64,000 bases of DNA from Shewanella yunxiaonensis (GTDB taxonomy: Bacteria; Pseudomonadota; Gammaproteobacteria; Enterobacterales; Shewanellaceae): the NCBI RefSeq assembly GCF_018223345.1, contig NZ_CP073587.1:1709001-1773000 (forward strand), given 5' to 3'. The notes beneath the pieces were generated by a model, which saw only the letters and a list, made by a program, of their open reading frames with translations, searched no databases and was not told where the DNA came from. Both the position numbers and the translations under genes were made by a program. Below, one piece after another: positions 49,888 through 61,359 of the stretch (positions are counted from its first letter, which is position 1; every line of letters starts with the position of its first letter).

Positions 49888-50427
49888 ATGGAACTCCAAA
49901 AGTTGCTTAAGGCTATGGCAATATCTCTGCCCCTAATGGCATTGGGCGCCTGTAGCTCTACTTCTGATTCCGAAACAGCCGCCGGTACTGGTACTACTTC
50001 AGGTAGTGGCCAATATGGTGCTAATGGCGGCGTGGAAATGGGTGGCGCTTCTCAGATGTTAAGCCCTGAAGAGCAACAGCGTCAGAAATTTGAAGAATTG
50101 CGTAAAGATAGCATCATCTATTTTGACTTTGACCGTAGTGAAATCCGGGCAGACTTTGCCGATATACTGCAAGCTCATGCAGATTATCTAGTGAGTCATC
50201 CAAACGTAAAAGTGTTGATTGAAGGCCACACCGACGAACGTGGTACGCCTGAATACAATATCGCATTGGGTGAGCGCCGAGCTAAAGCCGTTGCCAAATA
50301 TCTGCAAGGTCTGGGCGTATTGCCAAGTCAGATGAGCATTGTAAGCTATGGTGAAGAAAAACCTGCCGATATGAGTCACACCGAAGAGGGTGAAGCGAAG
50401 AATCGTCGCGCAGTATTGGTTTACTGA
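49888..50427 (+). CDS. pal: Peptidoglycan-associated lipoprotein Pal
   Basis: The 179-residue lipoprotein has lipobox LGAC with acylated Cys22. A low-complexity Gly/Ser/Thr linker and an OmpA-like domain follow (IYFDFDRSEI, EGHTDERGTPEYNIALGERRA) that binds meso-diaminopimelate in peptidoglycan. It anchors the outer membrane to the wall and completes the Tol complex. Confidence 0.96.
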   Translation: MELQKLLKAMAISLPLMALGACSSTSDSETAAGTGTTSGSGQYGANGGVEMGGASQMLSPEEQQRQKFEELRKDSIIYFDFDRSEIRADFADILQAHADYLVSHPNVKVLIEGHTDERGTPEYNIALGERRAKAVAKYLQGLGVLPSQMSIVSYGEEKPADMSHTEEGEAKNRRAVLVY

Positions 50428-50439
50428 GGATAAGCGTAA

Positions 50440-51192
50440 ATGAAGATCAGGCTAATTGCAGCAGCAACGCTGTTGCTTCCCTTCTGTGCCGCGACGGCTG
50501 CAACTCCTGCACCGGTACAAGATTTGGGAACCGGTGTTACTGGCAGTGACAGTGACCGCATTGCAAGATTGGAGCGCATTATCAAAGCGAGGCAGGAAGC
50601 TGAGATTGATATGCAACGACGGTTGGATGCACTGCAGCAAGAAGTGTTAGATCTGCATGGAACAACAGAGCAGCAAAACTATCAAATCAATCAAATGCTG
50701 CAACGTCAGCGGCAATTATATGATGAGATTAGCAAGCTTAGCAGTCAGCAGACGAGCAATGTAGCTAATGCAGTTCCAGCGCAACCAGCAGCGGCGAGCA
50801 GCGGCTCCTCTTTATCGGAAACCGACAGTTATCAACGTGCGGTCGATCTGGTGTTAAAAGCGCGGCAGTATGATGCCGCCATTCCGGCGTTTAAGGAATT
50901 TATCAGTCAGTATCCTAATTCCGGTTTTGCAGACAATGCAAATTACTGGCTTGGGCAACTCCTTTATAATAAAGGAGATTATGTGCAGGCCAAAACGGCC
51001 TTTGAAAATGTAGTCAATAATTTCAAAGCGTCTGATAAACGGCCTGACAGCCTAGTCAAACTGGGGCTGATTGCTGAAAAAAACAATGACAAAGCCACTG
51101 CAAAATCCCGTTACCAACAAGTGGTTAAAGAGTATGCAAACAGCGCTGCGGCAAGCATTGCAAAGCAGCAGTTGGCGGCAATTAAACCATGA
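50440..51192 (+). CDS. cpoB: Cell-division coordinator CpoB (YbgF)
   Basis: The 250-residue periplasmic protein has a signal peptide (LIAAATLLLPFCAATAA), a coiled-coil trimerisation region (about 40-105), and TPR repeats (YQRAVDLVLKARQYDAAIPAF, NYWLGQLLYNKGDYVQA). CpoB links Tol function with PBP1B during septation. It is the last protein gene of the operon; tRNA-Lys genes follow after 150 bp. Confidence 0.93.
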   Translation: MKIRLIAAATLLLPFCAATAATPAPVQDLGTGVTGSDSDRIARLERIIKARQEAEIDMQRRLDALQQEVLDLHGTTEQQNYQINQMLQRQRQLYDEISKLSSQQTSNVANAVPAQPAAASSGSSLSETDSYQRAVDLVLKARQYDAAIPAFKEFISQYPNSGFADNANYWLGQLLYNKGDYVQAKTAFENVVNNFKASDKRPDSLVKLGLIAEKNNDKATAKSRYQQVVKEYANSAAASIAKQQLAAIKP

Positions 51193-51257
51193 TTTAACTA
51201 AAAAACATTCACCCAGACTGTTTTTCAGGCAAACGGGAAAAAAAGCCGAATTTGGAC

Positions 51258-51285
51258 TTGCATGAGAAACGGAAAGCGGTATTAT
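51258..51285 (+). promoter_or_regulatory. Promoter of the tRNA-Lys array
   Basis: TTGCAT, a 16-bp spacer and TATTAT are followed by the G/C-rich discriminator AGGCGCCC, typical of growth-rate- and ppGpp-controlled stable-RNA promoters. Confidence 0.5.
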
Positions 51286-51342
51286 AGGCGCCCACAGCGC
51301 GGGACAGCAGTTTTTGCTTACTGCGCTGTGTTTTAACTGAAA

Positions 51343-51418
51343 GGGTCGTTAGCTCAGTCGGTAGAGCAGTTGGCTTTTAACCAATTGGTCATAGGTTCAA
51401 ATCCTATACGACCCACCA
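51343..51418 (+). tRNA. tRNA-Lys (TTT), copy 1
   Basis: The 76-nt cloverleaf has acceptor GGGTCGT/ACGACCC, anticodon loop CTTTTAA and an encoded CCA. This copy has A in place of G in the T-loop (TTCAAAT), unlike the other four TTT copies. Confidence 0.97.
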
Positions 51419-51443
51419 TTCAGTTAACCAACAACAAAGCAGT

Positions 51444-51519
<76 letters not shown>

Positions 51520-51550
51520 CTGATTTGATACATGCTGTAAATCCAGTAGC

Positions 51551-51626
51551 GGGTCGTTAGCTCAGTCGGTAGAGCAGTTGGCTTTTAACCAATTGGTCAT
51601 AGGTTCGAATCCTATACGACCCACCA
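51551..51626 (+). tRNA. tRNA-Lys (TTT), copy 3
   Basis: A 76-nt tRNA with anticodon TTT and an encoded CCA. It appears identical to copies 4, 5 and 7. Confidence 0.97.
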
Positions 51627-51662
51627 TCAAATCAGCAGGTACACAGTTAATATTCCGAAGTT

Positions 51663-51738
51663 GGGTCGTTAGCTCAGTCGGTAGAGCAGTTGGCTTTTAA
51701 CCAATTGGTCATAGGTTCGAATCCTATACGACCCACCA
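51663..51738 (+). tRNA. tRNA-Lys (TTT), copy 4
   Basis: A 76-nt tRNA with anticodon TTT and an encoded CCA, in the same array and orientation. Confidence 0.97.
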
Positions 51739-51767
51739 GCTAAATATTAATTGCGTATCGTATTTTT

Positions 51768-51843
51768 GGGTCGTTAGCTCAGTCGGTAGAGCAGTTGGCT
51801 TTTAACCAATTGGTCATAGGTTCGAATCCTATACGACCCACCA
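51768..51843 (+). tRNA. tRNA-Lys (TTT), copy 5
   Basis: A 76-nt tRNA with anticodon TTT and an encoded CCA. Only 15 bp separate it from copy 6. Confidence 0.97.
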
Positions 51844-51858
51844 AAATCCCACAAGTGT

Positions 51859-51934
<76 letters not shown>

Positions 51935-51955
51935 AATCTCCTTCATTCCTTATGC

Positions 51956-52031
51956 GGGTCGTTAGCTCAGTCGGTAGAGCAGTTGGCTTTTAACCAATTG
52001 GTCATAGGTTCGAATCCTATACGACCCACCA
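51956..52031 (+). tRNA. tRNA-Lys (TTT), copy 7
   Basis: A 76-nt tRNA with anticodon TTT and an encoded CCA; the last of the array, about 50 bp before a terminator. Confidence 0.97.
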
Positions 52032-52081
52032 TTTTCTGTCTGAATGCACTCAGTCGCTATCAAGATTCTTTTGCAAAATAA

Positions 52082-52103
52082 AAAAGCACCCGAAGGTGCT
52101 TTT
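52082..52103. terminator. Bidirectional terminator between the tRNA array and grxA
   Basis: AAAAGCACC and GGTGCTTTT pair around CGAA. The plus strand continues TTTT, and the minus strand continues TTTTTT, so both transcripts can end here. Confidence 0.85.
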
Positions 52104-52126
52104 AGAAGCCAATATGTGGAATTCGC

Positions 52127-52384
52127 TTAAAGCAAAGCATTCTCACGAACGTAGGCTTCGAAGTCGGTACAGCCGCCGATATGTTCCTTATCAATGAAGA
52201 TCTGCGGTACAGTTTCTACTGGCTTGCCGACAGTTTTTTCTAAATCCGCTTTGGTAATACCTTCTTCATAGATATCAACATATTTGTAGCTAAAATCGTC
52301 ACGCGCTTGAGTCAGCTGATCTGATAACTGTTTGGCTCTTACACAGTAAGGACAGCCGGGACGACCGAAAATAACAACGTGCAT
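52127..52384 (-). CDS. grxA: Glutaredoxin 1
   Basis: From the ATG at 52384, with GGGAG upstream, the product has 85 residues, the length of E. coli GrxA. The dithiol active site is GCPYC (Cys11 and Cys14). KPVETVPQIFIDKEHIGGCTDF is the glutathione-binding region. GrxA reduces ribonucleotide reductase and protein disulfides with glutathione. It carries an extra cysteine after the GG pair where E. coli has tyrosine. Confidence 0.95.
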   Translation of the reverse strand: MHVVIFGRPGCPYCVRAKQLSDQLTQARDDFSYKYVDIYEEGITKADLEKTVGKPVETVPQIFIDKEHIGGCTDFEAYVRENALL

Positions 52385-52462
52385 AATAACTCCCTTCACT
52401 AACAATGCTGCCGTTATAACACAGTGTTTAGGGTTGCAGAAGTGGTGTTACGCATACTTCTG

Positions 52463-54217
52463 TCAACAATATGTTTGTTCAGTCTGGTAACGCCCGTGGT
52501 AATCAAAATATTTTTCCAATAACACCCAGTGTTTCCCCTGCTTTTTTAATAACAAAAGATCCGGGGAACGCCATCTTGTTGAGTGCGCTAATAATTCTTC
52601 TGAGTTGCGAAAAGAAGGCAGGGGGAGCCCTGGGGTTTTATCGTGCGGGTATAGAAATACTGCACATAACGCTTTGCGTTGAGCCGCTGTTGTTAAGCGA
52701 AAATGTTCATTAAAGTGATTACCATCAAGATCAATATACTCAACGGTCAGCCCTGAGGTGGTTGCAACGAGTTGCATCTGCTGCACACGAAACAGATGAT
52801 GATGTTTTTGTTCTAACACTTCTTTGAGGCGCTTGTCGGGGTCAACCAGCTGTGAATGACATTCAACGCAGGCTCTTGCCGCGATATCATTTTCTGCCCC
52901 GCAATCAGGGCATAAACGCGCCCTAAAACGATAACTACATTGTTGTGATTTTGAAGCCCTAGCCACAAGTCCCTGACAACGTCTGCCAAAATGCTCAAGG
53001 ATTTCCCCTTGATTACTGGTCTTACCCCAGAAAATATTGGCAAAACCACATTCAGGGCACACCACTTGTACTGGCACGGTGTCGGCTGTTGGGCGCGGCT
53101 GACTGATCTGCGGACTATAGAGATCAAAACCGTTGGCCGCATAATCGATGATCAGGCAATCCTGCTTTCCTTCATATAGCCGCAGCCCCCGGCCGACCAT
53201 TTGCTGGAAAAGTCCTACAGATGCCGTCGGCCTCATGATCGCAATCAGATCGACGTGAGGGGCGTCAAATCCCGTGGTAAGTACCGATACATTCACTAAA
53301 AATTGCAGCTGTTGCTGTTTAAACTTACCGATGAGCGTATCTCGTTCGGCACCCGGCGTGTCTGCCGTAATTAGCGCGGCGGTTTCCGGAAGTAGCGCGA
53401 TTATTTCCTGGGCATGGCGCACTGTCGCCGCAAATATAATTACGCCGCGACGACTTTTCGCCAACTGCATTAGCTGCGTCACAATGGCTGAGGTTGCCCG
53501 ACCACTATGATCGAGTAACGAGTCGACTTCGGCAGCATTATAATTGCCATGATTGTCCGGCTTTAATTGACTGAAATCATACTGTGCAGATAACCCATCC
53601 AATAATCTTGGCGGTGTCAAATATCCCTGTTTGATTAACGGGCGTAACGGTAATTCGAAAATGCAGTCGTCAAAAATGCCCGCATCAAGGTTGCCTACCC
53701 GACCATGATAATGACGTTTGTATATCCAGCCGCTGCCAAGTCGATAGGGGGTTGCGGTGAGCCCCAGAAGATGCAGTTTGGGATTATGCTGGCGCAACTG
53801 TTGTAATAATTGATGGTATTGACTCTGATCGTCGTCGCTGACTCGGTGGCATTCATCAATGATAACCAGTGAGAACGCTTGGCTGAATGCTTGTGGATTG
53901 CGCGCTGCTGACTGAATCCCCGCCACTACTACTTTACCGCTACTGAGTTTCTGATTTAACCCGGCTGAATAAACGCTAATATCGTCTGTTAGCAGTGATG
54001 CTTTATCAGCATTTTGTGCGACCAGTTCTTTGACGTGCGTTAATATCAACACTTTCCCGCGGGCAATTCGTGCAAGCTCAGCAATTACAATGCTTTTACC
54101 TGCTCCCGTTGGCAATACGATTACAGCACTGCCATGCTGATGGCGAAAGTAACTAATTGCCGCATCCACAGCGCCTTGTTGATAGTCACGTAACTTTATG
54201 GAATGACTGTCTGACAT
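52463..54217 (-). CDS. radD: RadD (YejH) superfamily 2 ATPase
   Basis: From the ATG at 54217 the product has 584 residues (E. coli RadD 586). Helicase motifs are LPTGAGKS (I), DECHR (II, DEAH-like), GLTATPYR (III), and VLTTGFDAPHVD with QMVGRGLR (V and VI). The C-terminal third has zinc-binding cysteine groups (CPECGFAN, CPDCGAEN, CVECHS). RadD acts with RecA and SSB in strand exchange and DNA repair. The ribosome site is weak. A pair of CTGCAG sequences 15 bp apart lies 26-46 bp upstream, of unknown meaning. Confidence 0.93.
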   Translation of the reverse strand: MSDSHSIKLRDYQQGAVDAAISYFRHQHGSAVIVLPTGAGKSIVIAELARIARGKVLILTHVKELVAQNADKASLLTDDISVYSAGLNQKLSSGKVVVAGIQSAARNPQAFSQAFSLVIIDECHRVSDDDQSQYHQLLQQLRQHNPKLHLLGLTATPYRLGSGWIYKRHYHGRVGNLDAGIFDDCIFELPLRPLIKQGYLTPPRLLDGLSAQYDFSQLKPDNHGNYNAAEVDSLLDHSGRATSAIVTQLMQLAKSRRGVIIFAATVRHAQEIIALLPETAALITADTPGAERDTLIGKFKQQQLQFLVNVSVLTTGFDAPHVDLIAIMRPTASVGLFQQMVGRGLRLYEGKQDCLIIDYAANGFDLYSPQISQPRPTADTVPVQVVCPECGFANIFWGKTSNQGEILEHFGRRCQGLVARASKSQQCSYRFRARLCPDCGAENDIAARACVECHSQLVDPDKRLKEVLEQKHHHLFRVQQMQLVATTSGLTVEYIDLDGNHFNEHFRLTTAAQRKALCAVFLYPHDKTPGLPLPSFRNSEELLAHSTRWRSPDLLLLKKQGKHWVLLEKYFDYHGRYQTEQTYC

Positions 54218-54391
54218 CGTTAAAAGATACACTTTGAGAGAACTGCAGCATACCACACTGCAGCCGGTTGCTTTGCTACATGTCGGTGATTGCACAAAAT
54301 TTATCAAACTTTTTGGGCCGCAGTTGTTTCAGGCGTTTTTTACTTTGCTAAAATGGCATCCTCACTGGTCAAATTCCTGTGATTAAAGTAA

Positions 54392-55447
<1,056 letters not shown>

Positions 55448-55462
55448 CGGAGTTCAAGTATT

Positions 55463-57850
55463 ATGAAATTCAGTGAATCCTGGCTTCGTGAGTGGGTTAA
55501 TCCCGCGGTTAGCCGTGATCAGTTAGCTCAGCAAATCACTATGGCTGGGCTTGAAGTTGATGAAGTTGTTGCAGTCGCTGGCAGCTTTTCTGGCGTAGTC
55601 GTGGGGGAAGTCGTTGAATGCGCTCAGCATCCAGATGCTGACAAACTGCGCGTAACAAAAATAAACGTTGGCGGCGAAGAGCTGCTGGATATCGTTTGTG
55701 GTGCTCCAAACTGTCGTCAAGGGTTAAAAGTGTGTGTAGCCACTGTAGGTGCAGTGCTGCCAGGCGACTTTAAAATTAAAAAAGCCAAACTGCGCGGACA
55801 GCCATCCAACGGCATGCTGTGTTCTTACAGTGAGTTGGCGATTGATATTGAAAGTGACGGTATCATTGAGTTACCACTAGACGCGCCATTAGGTGTTGAT
55901 GTTCGCAAATATCTTGACTTGGATGATGCGGTCATTGATGTGGATTTGACGGCTAACCGTGCGGACTGTCTCGGCATGGTCGGTATTGCCCGCGAAGTCG
56001 GTGTGCTCAATCGTATGGCTGTGACCGAGCCAAGTTGGCAATCAGCGGCGGCGACGATTGATGCTAGTGTCAGTGTTAAGGTGCTGGCCAAAGACGCTTG
56101 TCCTCGCTATCTCAGCCGTGTTGTGAAAAATGTTGATGTCAAAGCTGCCACTCCGGCATGGATGGTGGAAAAGTTGCGTCGTAGTGGTATTCGCTCCATC
56201 GATCCTATCGTGGATATCACCAATTTTGTGCTGGTGGAATATGGCCAGCCGATGCATGCGTTTGATTTGGAAAAGATTGATGGCGATCTGACTGTTCGCT
56301 TGGGTGATGGTAAAGAACAACTGACATTGCTTGATGGTAGTGAAATCACTGTGCCCGCTGACACACTGGTGATTGCCGATAACAATAAGGCCCTTGCACT
56401 CGCCGGGATTTTTGGCGGTGAGCATTCAGGCGTTTCCGCAGAAACCCAGGATATCGTGCTGGAATGCGCATTTTTTGCGCCTTTGGCAATCATGGGTAAG
56501 GCTCGTAACCTCGGCTTGCACACCGACGCCAGCCACCGTTTTGAACGTGGTGTCGATCCTCAGTTACAGCACAAAGTGATGGATCGCGCAACGCGTCTGA
56601 TCCTAGATATTTGCGGTGGTGAAGCCGGCGTCATTGTTGAAGCGAAATCTGAGGAATATTTACCTCAACCGGTAGAAATCACATTGCGTCGCAGTAAGCT
56701 CGATAAGTTGCTGGGGCATCATGTGCCGGATAACGATGTGGCGGAAATTCTTGCGCGTTTGGGCTTCGTCGTTAAAACGATTGAATCCGGGTGGCAAGTC
56801 ACTACGGCAACTTACCGGTTTGATATGGCGATTGAAGAAGATCTTATCGAAGAAGTTGCGCGAATTTACGGTTACAACAGTATTCCTAACGAAGCGCCTT
56901 TGGCACGTTTGAACATGACACGTCACAGTGAAGCCAATGTCAAATTAGCAAAAGTGCGAGATCTGTTGACGGCAAGAAGTTTTCAAGAAGCTATTACTTA
57001 TAGTTTTGTTGACCCTAAATTGCAGCAATTGGTACATCCTCAGCAACAGGCATTGGTATTACCCAATCCGATCTCGAGTGAAATGTCAGCAATGCGGCTT
57101 TCACTGTTCACTGGATTGTTGGGAGCAGTGGGTTATAACCAAGCCAGACAACAAGGCCGAGTCAGGTTATTTGAAACTGGTTTGCGCTTTATTCCTGATG
57201 ATTCAGCGGAAATGGGTGTGCAGCAGCAAGCGGTGTTAGCCGCAGTGATTGCCGGACCGCAGAGTGATGAACACTGGACGATTGAATCAAAATCGGTAGA
57301 TTTTTTCGACTTAAAAGGTGATTTAGAAGCGCTTATTGGCTTGACAGCATCAGAGGCTGAATTTAGCTTTAGAAGTGCTTCGCACTCTGCGCTGCATCCA
57401 GGACAATGTGCTGAAATCCTGAGGAATAATCAGGTCGTTGGGGTCATCGGTGCCGTTCATCCTGCGTTAGAAAAGCCGTTCGGTCTGAATGGTAAAACTA
57501 TCGTGTTTGAACTGCAGTTAGATGCCTTATTACAAGGCGCTGTACCGCAAGCAAAGGCCATTTCGAAGTATCCGGCTAACCGCCGAGATATCGCTGTTGT
57601 GGTCGATGAAGCCGTTATTGCTGAAAATATCCTGTCAACGATAAAAAAAGTTGGCGGAAATCAGTTGGTTGGCTTAAACTTGTTTGACGTATACCGAGGC
57701 AAGGGTGTTGAGCCTGGCAAGAAGAGTCTGGCGATAGCACTTACGTTACAAGATAACGCTCGTACCCTTGAGGAAAAAGAGATTGCAGCGACTGTTGAGT
57801 CGGTAGTTTCAGTCCTTAAGTCCGAGTTCAACGCATCGTTGAGGGATTAA
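55463..57850 (+). CDS. pheT: Phenylalanyl-tRNA synthetase beta subunit
   Basis: The 795-residue product matches E. coli PheT (795). An OB-fold tRNA-binding domain (about 40-150, [28 protein letters not shown]) comes first, followed by the B3/B4 editing region ([24 protein letters not shown]) and the B5 and core domains. A C-terminal ferredoxin-like domain ([16 protein letters not shown]) ends it. It partners PheS and edits mischarged Tyr. ihfA follows after 3 bp. Confidence 0.97.
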   Translation: MKFSESWLREWVNPAVSRDQLAQQITMAGLEVDEVVAVAGSFSGVVVGEVVECAQHPDADKLRVTKINVGGEELLDIVCGAPNCRQGLKVCVATVGAVLPGDFKIKKAKLRGQPSNGMLCSYSELAIDIESDGIIELPLDAPLGVDVRKYLDLDDAVIDVDLTANRADCLGMVGIAREVGVLNRMAVTEPSWQSAAATIDASVSVKVLAKDACPRYLSRVVKNVDVKAATPAWMVEKLRRSGIRSIDPIVDITNFVLVEYGQPMHAFDLEKIDGDLTVRLGDGKEQLTLLDGSEITVPADTLVIADNNKALALAGIFGGEHSGVSAETQDIVLECAFFAPLAIMGKARNLGLHTDASHRFERGVDPQLQHKVMDRATRLILDICGGEAGVIVEAKSEEYLPQPVEITLRRSKLDKLLGHHVPDNDVAEILARLGFVVKTIESGWQVTTATYRFDMAIEEDLIEEVARIYGYNSIPNEAPLARLNMTRHSEANVKLAKVRDLLTARSFQEAITYSFVDPKLQQLVHPQQQALVLPNPISSEMSAMRLSLFTGLLGAVGYNQARQQGRVRLFETGLRFIPDDSAEMGVQQQAVLAAVIAGPQSDEHWTIESKSVDFFDLKGDLEALIGLTASEAEFSFRSASHSALHPGQCAEILRNNQVVGVIGAVHPALEKPFGLNGKTIVFELQLDALLQGAVPQAKAISKYPANRRDIAVVVDEAVIAENILSTIKKVGGNQLVGLNLFDVYRGKGVEPGKKSLAIALTLQDNARTLEEKEIAATVESVVSVLKSEFNASLRD

Positions 57851-57853
57851 AGT

Positions 57854-58144
57854 ATGGCACTTACCAAAGCCGAAATGGCAGAGCATCTTTTCGAAACACT
57901 CGGAATTAATAAACGGGTCGCCAAAGATATGGTAGAAGCGTTTTTCGAGGAGATCCGGTTAGCGCTTGAAAATGGCGAACAGGTAAAATTGTCTGGTTTC
58001 GGTAATTTTGATCTGCGGGATAAAAACCAAAGACCTGGTCGTAATCCTAAGACCGGTGAGGATATCCCAATTTCTGCTCGTAGAGTCGTGACTTTCCGCC
58101 CAGGACAGAAATTGAAAAGCCGTGTAGAAGCTGCCAACAAATAA
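57854..58144 (+). CDS. ihfA: Integration host factor alpha subunit
   Basis: The 96-residue protein begins [20 protein letters not shown] and has the DNA-bending arm [29 protein letters not shown] with its conserved proline, as in E. coli IhfA (99). With IhfB it bends DNA sharply at specific sites. Its place 3 bp after pheT is the standard gammaproteobacterial pheST-ihfA arrangement. Confidence 0.97.
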   Translation: MALTKAEMAEHLFETLGINKRVAKDMVEAFFEEIRLALENGEQVKLSGFGNFDLRDKNQRPGRNPKTGEDIPISARRVVTFRPGQKLKSRVEAANK

Positions 58145-58185
58145 AACCATTCGGCGGCGGTTATAGCGCTAAATCTCTGGTAGAC

Positions 58186-58209
58186 AAAGGCCACCATCGG
58201 GTGGCCTTT
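58186..58209 (+). terminator. Terminator after ihfA
   Basis: The stem AAAGGCCACC / GGTGGCCTTT with loop ATCG is followed by TCTTTT. Confidence 0.9.
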
Positions 58210-58639
58210 TCTTTTAAGAAGTTACTAATAGGGTCTTGGCACGTTTCATCTCAGTATGTTACCTAGAACGTCGGCTTATTATCGTGACATACCTGTGGCT
58301 GAGGCTTTCTGGAGACCTCTGGAAATGCCCTCGGTTCAAAGAGAAAGGGAACTTTAGCTTGTTCCAACAAATGAATTACCGTTCTATTTGTAGTGAACTC
58401 CGTTGCACTCCTCATCGTTTTTCACAACTCGAAGAAAGTACTGCGCCATGAGGGCTTTAAAACTCACCATTGTTATGCGCCTATGACGTCGGCATCCGCA
58501 TAGTTACGGCTAATCTGAATCTGATTGTCTGCGGTATCGTCCATTGTTGTTTCTGCAGGGGGAAGTATTCGCAGAGTAAATATCAAAATATCTCGTTGAT
58601 TTACAATGATATTGATTTCAATGGTGAGAAAATAAAGAT
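58210..58639. other. 430-bp intergenic stretch, nothing recognised
   Basis: Between the ihfA terminator and the tRNA-Met array I find no gene, repeat or strong promoter. The short plus-strand frames (58236-58451, 58470-58661) have no ribosome sites and no recognisable motifs. Confidence 0.5.
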
Positions 58640-58716
<77 letters not shown>

Positions 58717-58744
58717 ACTGAGGATTATCGGTATGTCATATCAT

Positions 58745-58821
<77 letters not shown>

Positions 58822-58851
58822 ACTGATTTGATATAACACCTAGACAGAAAC

Positions 58852-58928
<77 letters not shown>

Positions 58929-58946
58929 ACTGTCTAAGTGGGGCGC

Positions 58947-58975
58947 ACTATAGCCGTCTGCGATCCGCATTGCAA
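58947..58975 (-). promoter_or_regulatory. Promoter of the initiator tRNA array
   Basis: On the minus strand TTGCAA, a 17-bp spacer and TATAGT are followed by the GC-rich discriminator GCGCCCC, as expected for stringently controlled stable-RNA promoters. Confidence 0.7.
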
Positions 58976-59167
58976 GGAGAGCTTTTGAAAAAAGTCACAA
59001 GCGTATAATTTTAATACGATTAAAGTACGCCTTTTGTGCAATTGTGGTTTATTTGCACGTCTGGGCATTTTTAGTATGTCGTCTACTTTCATCTGCCCTA
59101 ACAACTTATCTTTTATGCCGGTGACAGGGTATAATAGCGGTTTTGTTGAAATTGCTTGGTTGATTGC

Positions 59168-61345
59168 ATGTTGAATTGTTTTGCCGCTGTGCCTAAAGGG
59201 TTTGAATACACCCTGGCTCAGGAGATGCTGGCGCTGGGTGCGACGGATGTTAAAGAGTCTCAGGCCGGAGTCTACTTTACCGCCTCACTTGAACAAGTGT
59301 ACCGCATTGTATTGTGGAGCCGTCTGGCGAGCCGGGTACTTATCCTGTTACATCAAGCCAGTTGCGAATCGGCTGAACAATTATATACAGCTGCCTATGC
59401 TATTGACTGGCCAGCACACTTCAGTAACCGCAGCACCTTTAGCATCGACTTTCACGGCATGGGCGGGTTTATTAATAATACCCAGTTCGGTGCCTTAAAG
59501 GTGAAAGATGCTGTGGTCGACCGTTTTCGCAATGCCGGTTTAAACCGGCCGGATGTAGAGCGAAATCAAGCGGATATTCGTATTGATGCGCATTATCGAA
59601 ATAATCAGGTCACCATAGCGCTGAATGTTTCCGGGCCAGCATTGCATCAACGTGGTTATCGCCATGGTACTGGCGAAGCGCCCCTGAAGGAAAATCTTGC
59701 CGCAAATATGTTGCTGCGCACGCAGTGGGACAAACAGAGCCCCGTGGTCGATCCGTTCTGTGGTAGCGGTACCATCCTGATTGAAGCCGCCATGATGGCA
59801 GCAGACATGGCGCCAGGTTTGCTGCGTCAACGTTTCGGCTTTGAAGCCTGGTTACAACATGATCATGGCTTGTGGCAATCGATATCGGAAGAAGCGAAGG
59901 CCAGAGCGACTGTTGGTGTTCGCCGTTGTGAAGCTCGCTTTTTTGGTTCTGACATTGATTCCCGTATGGTAGCTTTGGCGAAACGCAATGCCGAGAATGC
60001 TGGTGTTGCCGAATTAATTCAATTTAACGTTGCCAACGCGCTGGACATTATGCCTCCGGCGACGGCGGGAATATTAGTGTCCAACCCACCATATGGTGAG
60101 CGATTGGGTAACGTTACCTCGTTACTGCAACTTTACTTTCAGTTCGGCGAACATCTGAAGAAGGATTTCGGTGGCTGGCAAGTGGCTCTGTTATGCAGTG
60201 AAGCCGAGCTATTATCAGCATTAAAGCTCAAAGCTGATAAACAGCTGAAGATGTACAACGGTGCATTGGAGTGTGCCTTTCATTTGTATACGCTGCATGT
60301 GAAAACTCCACAACGTGCTGCGGTAATGGCGCAACACTCAGGCGAAGCGCTCAGCGAAATTGCGGCTTCTTTTGCCAACCGGGTCAAGAAAAACCTGAAG
60401 CAGTTGGATAAGTGGGCCCAGAAAGAAAATATTGATTGTTACCGCGTTTATGACGCGGATATTCCAGAATACAATGTCGCCATTGATAAATATCAGGACT
60501 ATCTGGTCATTCAGGAATATGCCGCGCCAGCCACTATCCCGGAAGCGGTAAGTAAACGTCGTCTGACTGACATTCTGTTGTCATTGCCGGGCGCCGCGAA
60601 TATCCCCGCTGATAACATTATTCTAAAAACTCGCGAACGCCAGAAGGGCAGTAATCAGTATCAGAAATTGGACGGTGAAAGATTGGAGTTGGTGGCCAAT
60701 GAATACGGTGCCCGATTCAAATTAAATCTGACAGATTATCTCGATACGGGGCTGTTTTTGGACCATCGACTCATTCGTAAGTTGGTGGGTAGCAAATCTC
60801 AAGGACGCGATGTGTTGAACTTGTTTGCCTATACCGGAACCGCGTCGGTGCATGCAGGTTTAGGCGGTGCCAAGTCAGTCACAACCGTTGATATGTCGAA
60901 TACCTATCTGAACTGGGCCAAAGACAACTTTATGCTTAACAGTCTGACTGGGCGTCAGTATCGGTTTGAGCAAGGTGATTGTCTGCAGTGGATCCGCGAT
61001 TGTCGGCAGAAGTTCGACCTGATTTTTATCGATCCGCCTACCTTCTCCAATTCCAAACGGATGGAGGATTCATTCGATGTGCAACGGGATCATGTGCAGC
61101 TGTTGCTATCTTTGGCGAAGTTGCTGAATCCCGGTGGCGAAATAGTATTTTCCAACAACAAACGTAAATTCAAAATGGATCTCGAAGCACTGCAAGCGAC
61201 AGGATTGACTGTGGAGAATATGGATGAGCGTATGTTGCCACAGGATTTCCGTCGTAATCCGCATATTCATAATACCTGGCTGCTAACGAAACAGGATGAA
61301 TCGGTATCAGTAGGTTTTGCTTGGCCTAAACAGGCTAAGCATTAA
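59168..61345 (+). CDS. rlmKL: Bifunctional 23S rRNA methyltransferase RlmKL
   Basis: From the ATG at 59168 the product has 725 residues. A THUMP domain lies at about 45-155. The first methyltransferase has [16 protein letters not shown] and the catalytic [10 protein letters not shown] (RlmL, m2G2445). The second has [15 protein letters not shown] and [11 protein letters not shown] (RlmK, m7G2069). The fused form is typical of gammaproteobacteria (E. coli 702). The ribosome site is weak. uup follows after 14 bp, as in E. coli. Confidence 0.95.
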   Translation: MLNCFAAVPKGFEYTLAQEMLALGATDVKESQAGVYFTASLEQVYRIVLWSRLASRVLILLHQASCESAEQLYTAAYAIDWPAHFSNRSTFSIDFHGMGGFINNTQFGALKVKDAVVDRFRNAGLNRPDVERNQADIRIDAHYRNNQVTIALNVSGPALHQRGYRHGTGEAPLKENLAANMLLRTQWDKQSPVVDPFCGSGTILIEAAMMAADMAPGLLRQRFGFEAWLQHDHGLWQSISEEAKARATVGVRRCEARFFGSDIDSRMVALAKRNAENAGVAELIQFNVANALDIMPPATAGILVSNPPYGERLGNVTSLLQLYFQFGEHLKKDFGGWQVALLCSEAELLSALKLKADKQLKMYNGALECAFHLYTLHVKTPQRAAVMAQHSGEALSEIAASFANRVKKNLKQLDKWAQKENIDCYRVYDADIPEYNVAIDKYQDYLVIQEYAAPATIPEAVSKRRLTDILLSLPGAANIPADNIILKTRERQKGSNQYQKLDGERLELVANEYGARFKLNLTDYLDTGLFLDHRLIRKLVGSKSQGRDVLNLFAYTGTASVHAGLGGAKSVTTVDMSNTYLNWAKDNFMLNSLTGRQYRFEQGDCLQWIRDCRQKFDLIFIDPPTFSNSKRMEDSFDVQRDHVQLLLSLAKLLNPGGEIVFSNNKRKFKMDLEALQATGLTVENMDERMLPQDFRRNPHIHNTWLLTKQDESVSVGFAWPKQAKH

Positions 61346-61359
61346 GACAGGAGCAAGTT

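Noticed and set aside
54243..54263. Two CTGCAG sequences upstream of radD as a LexA box
   Set aside because: The LexA pattern CTGT-N8-ACAG is not met; the two hexamers may be coincidental.
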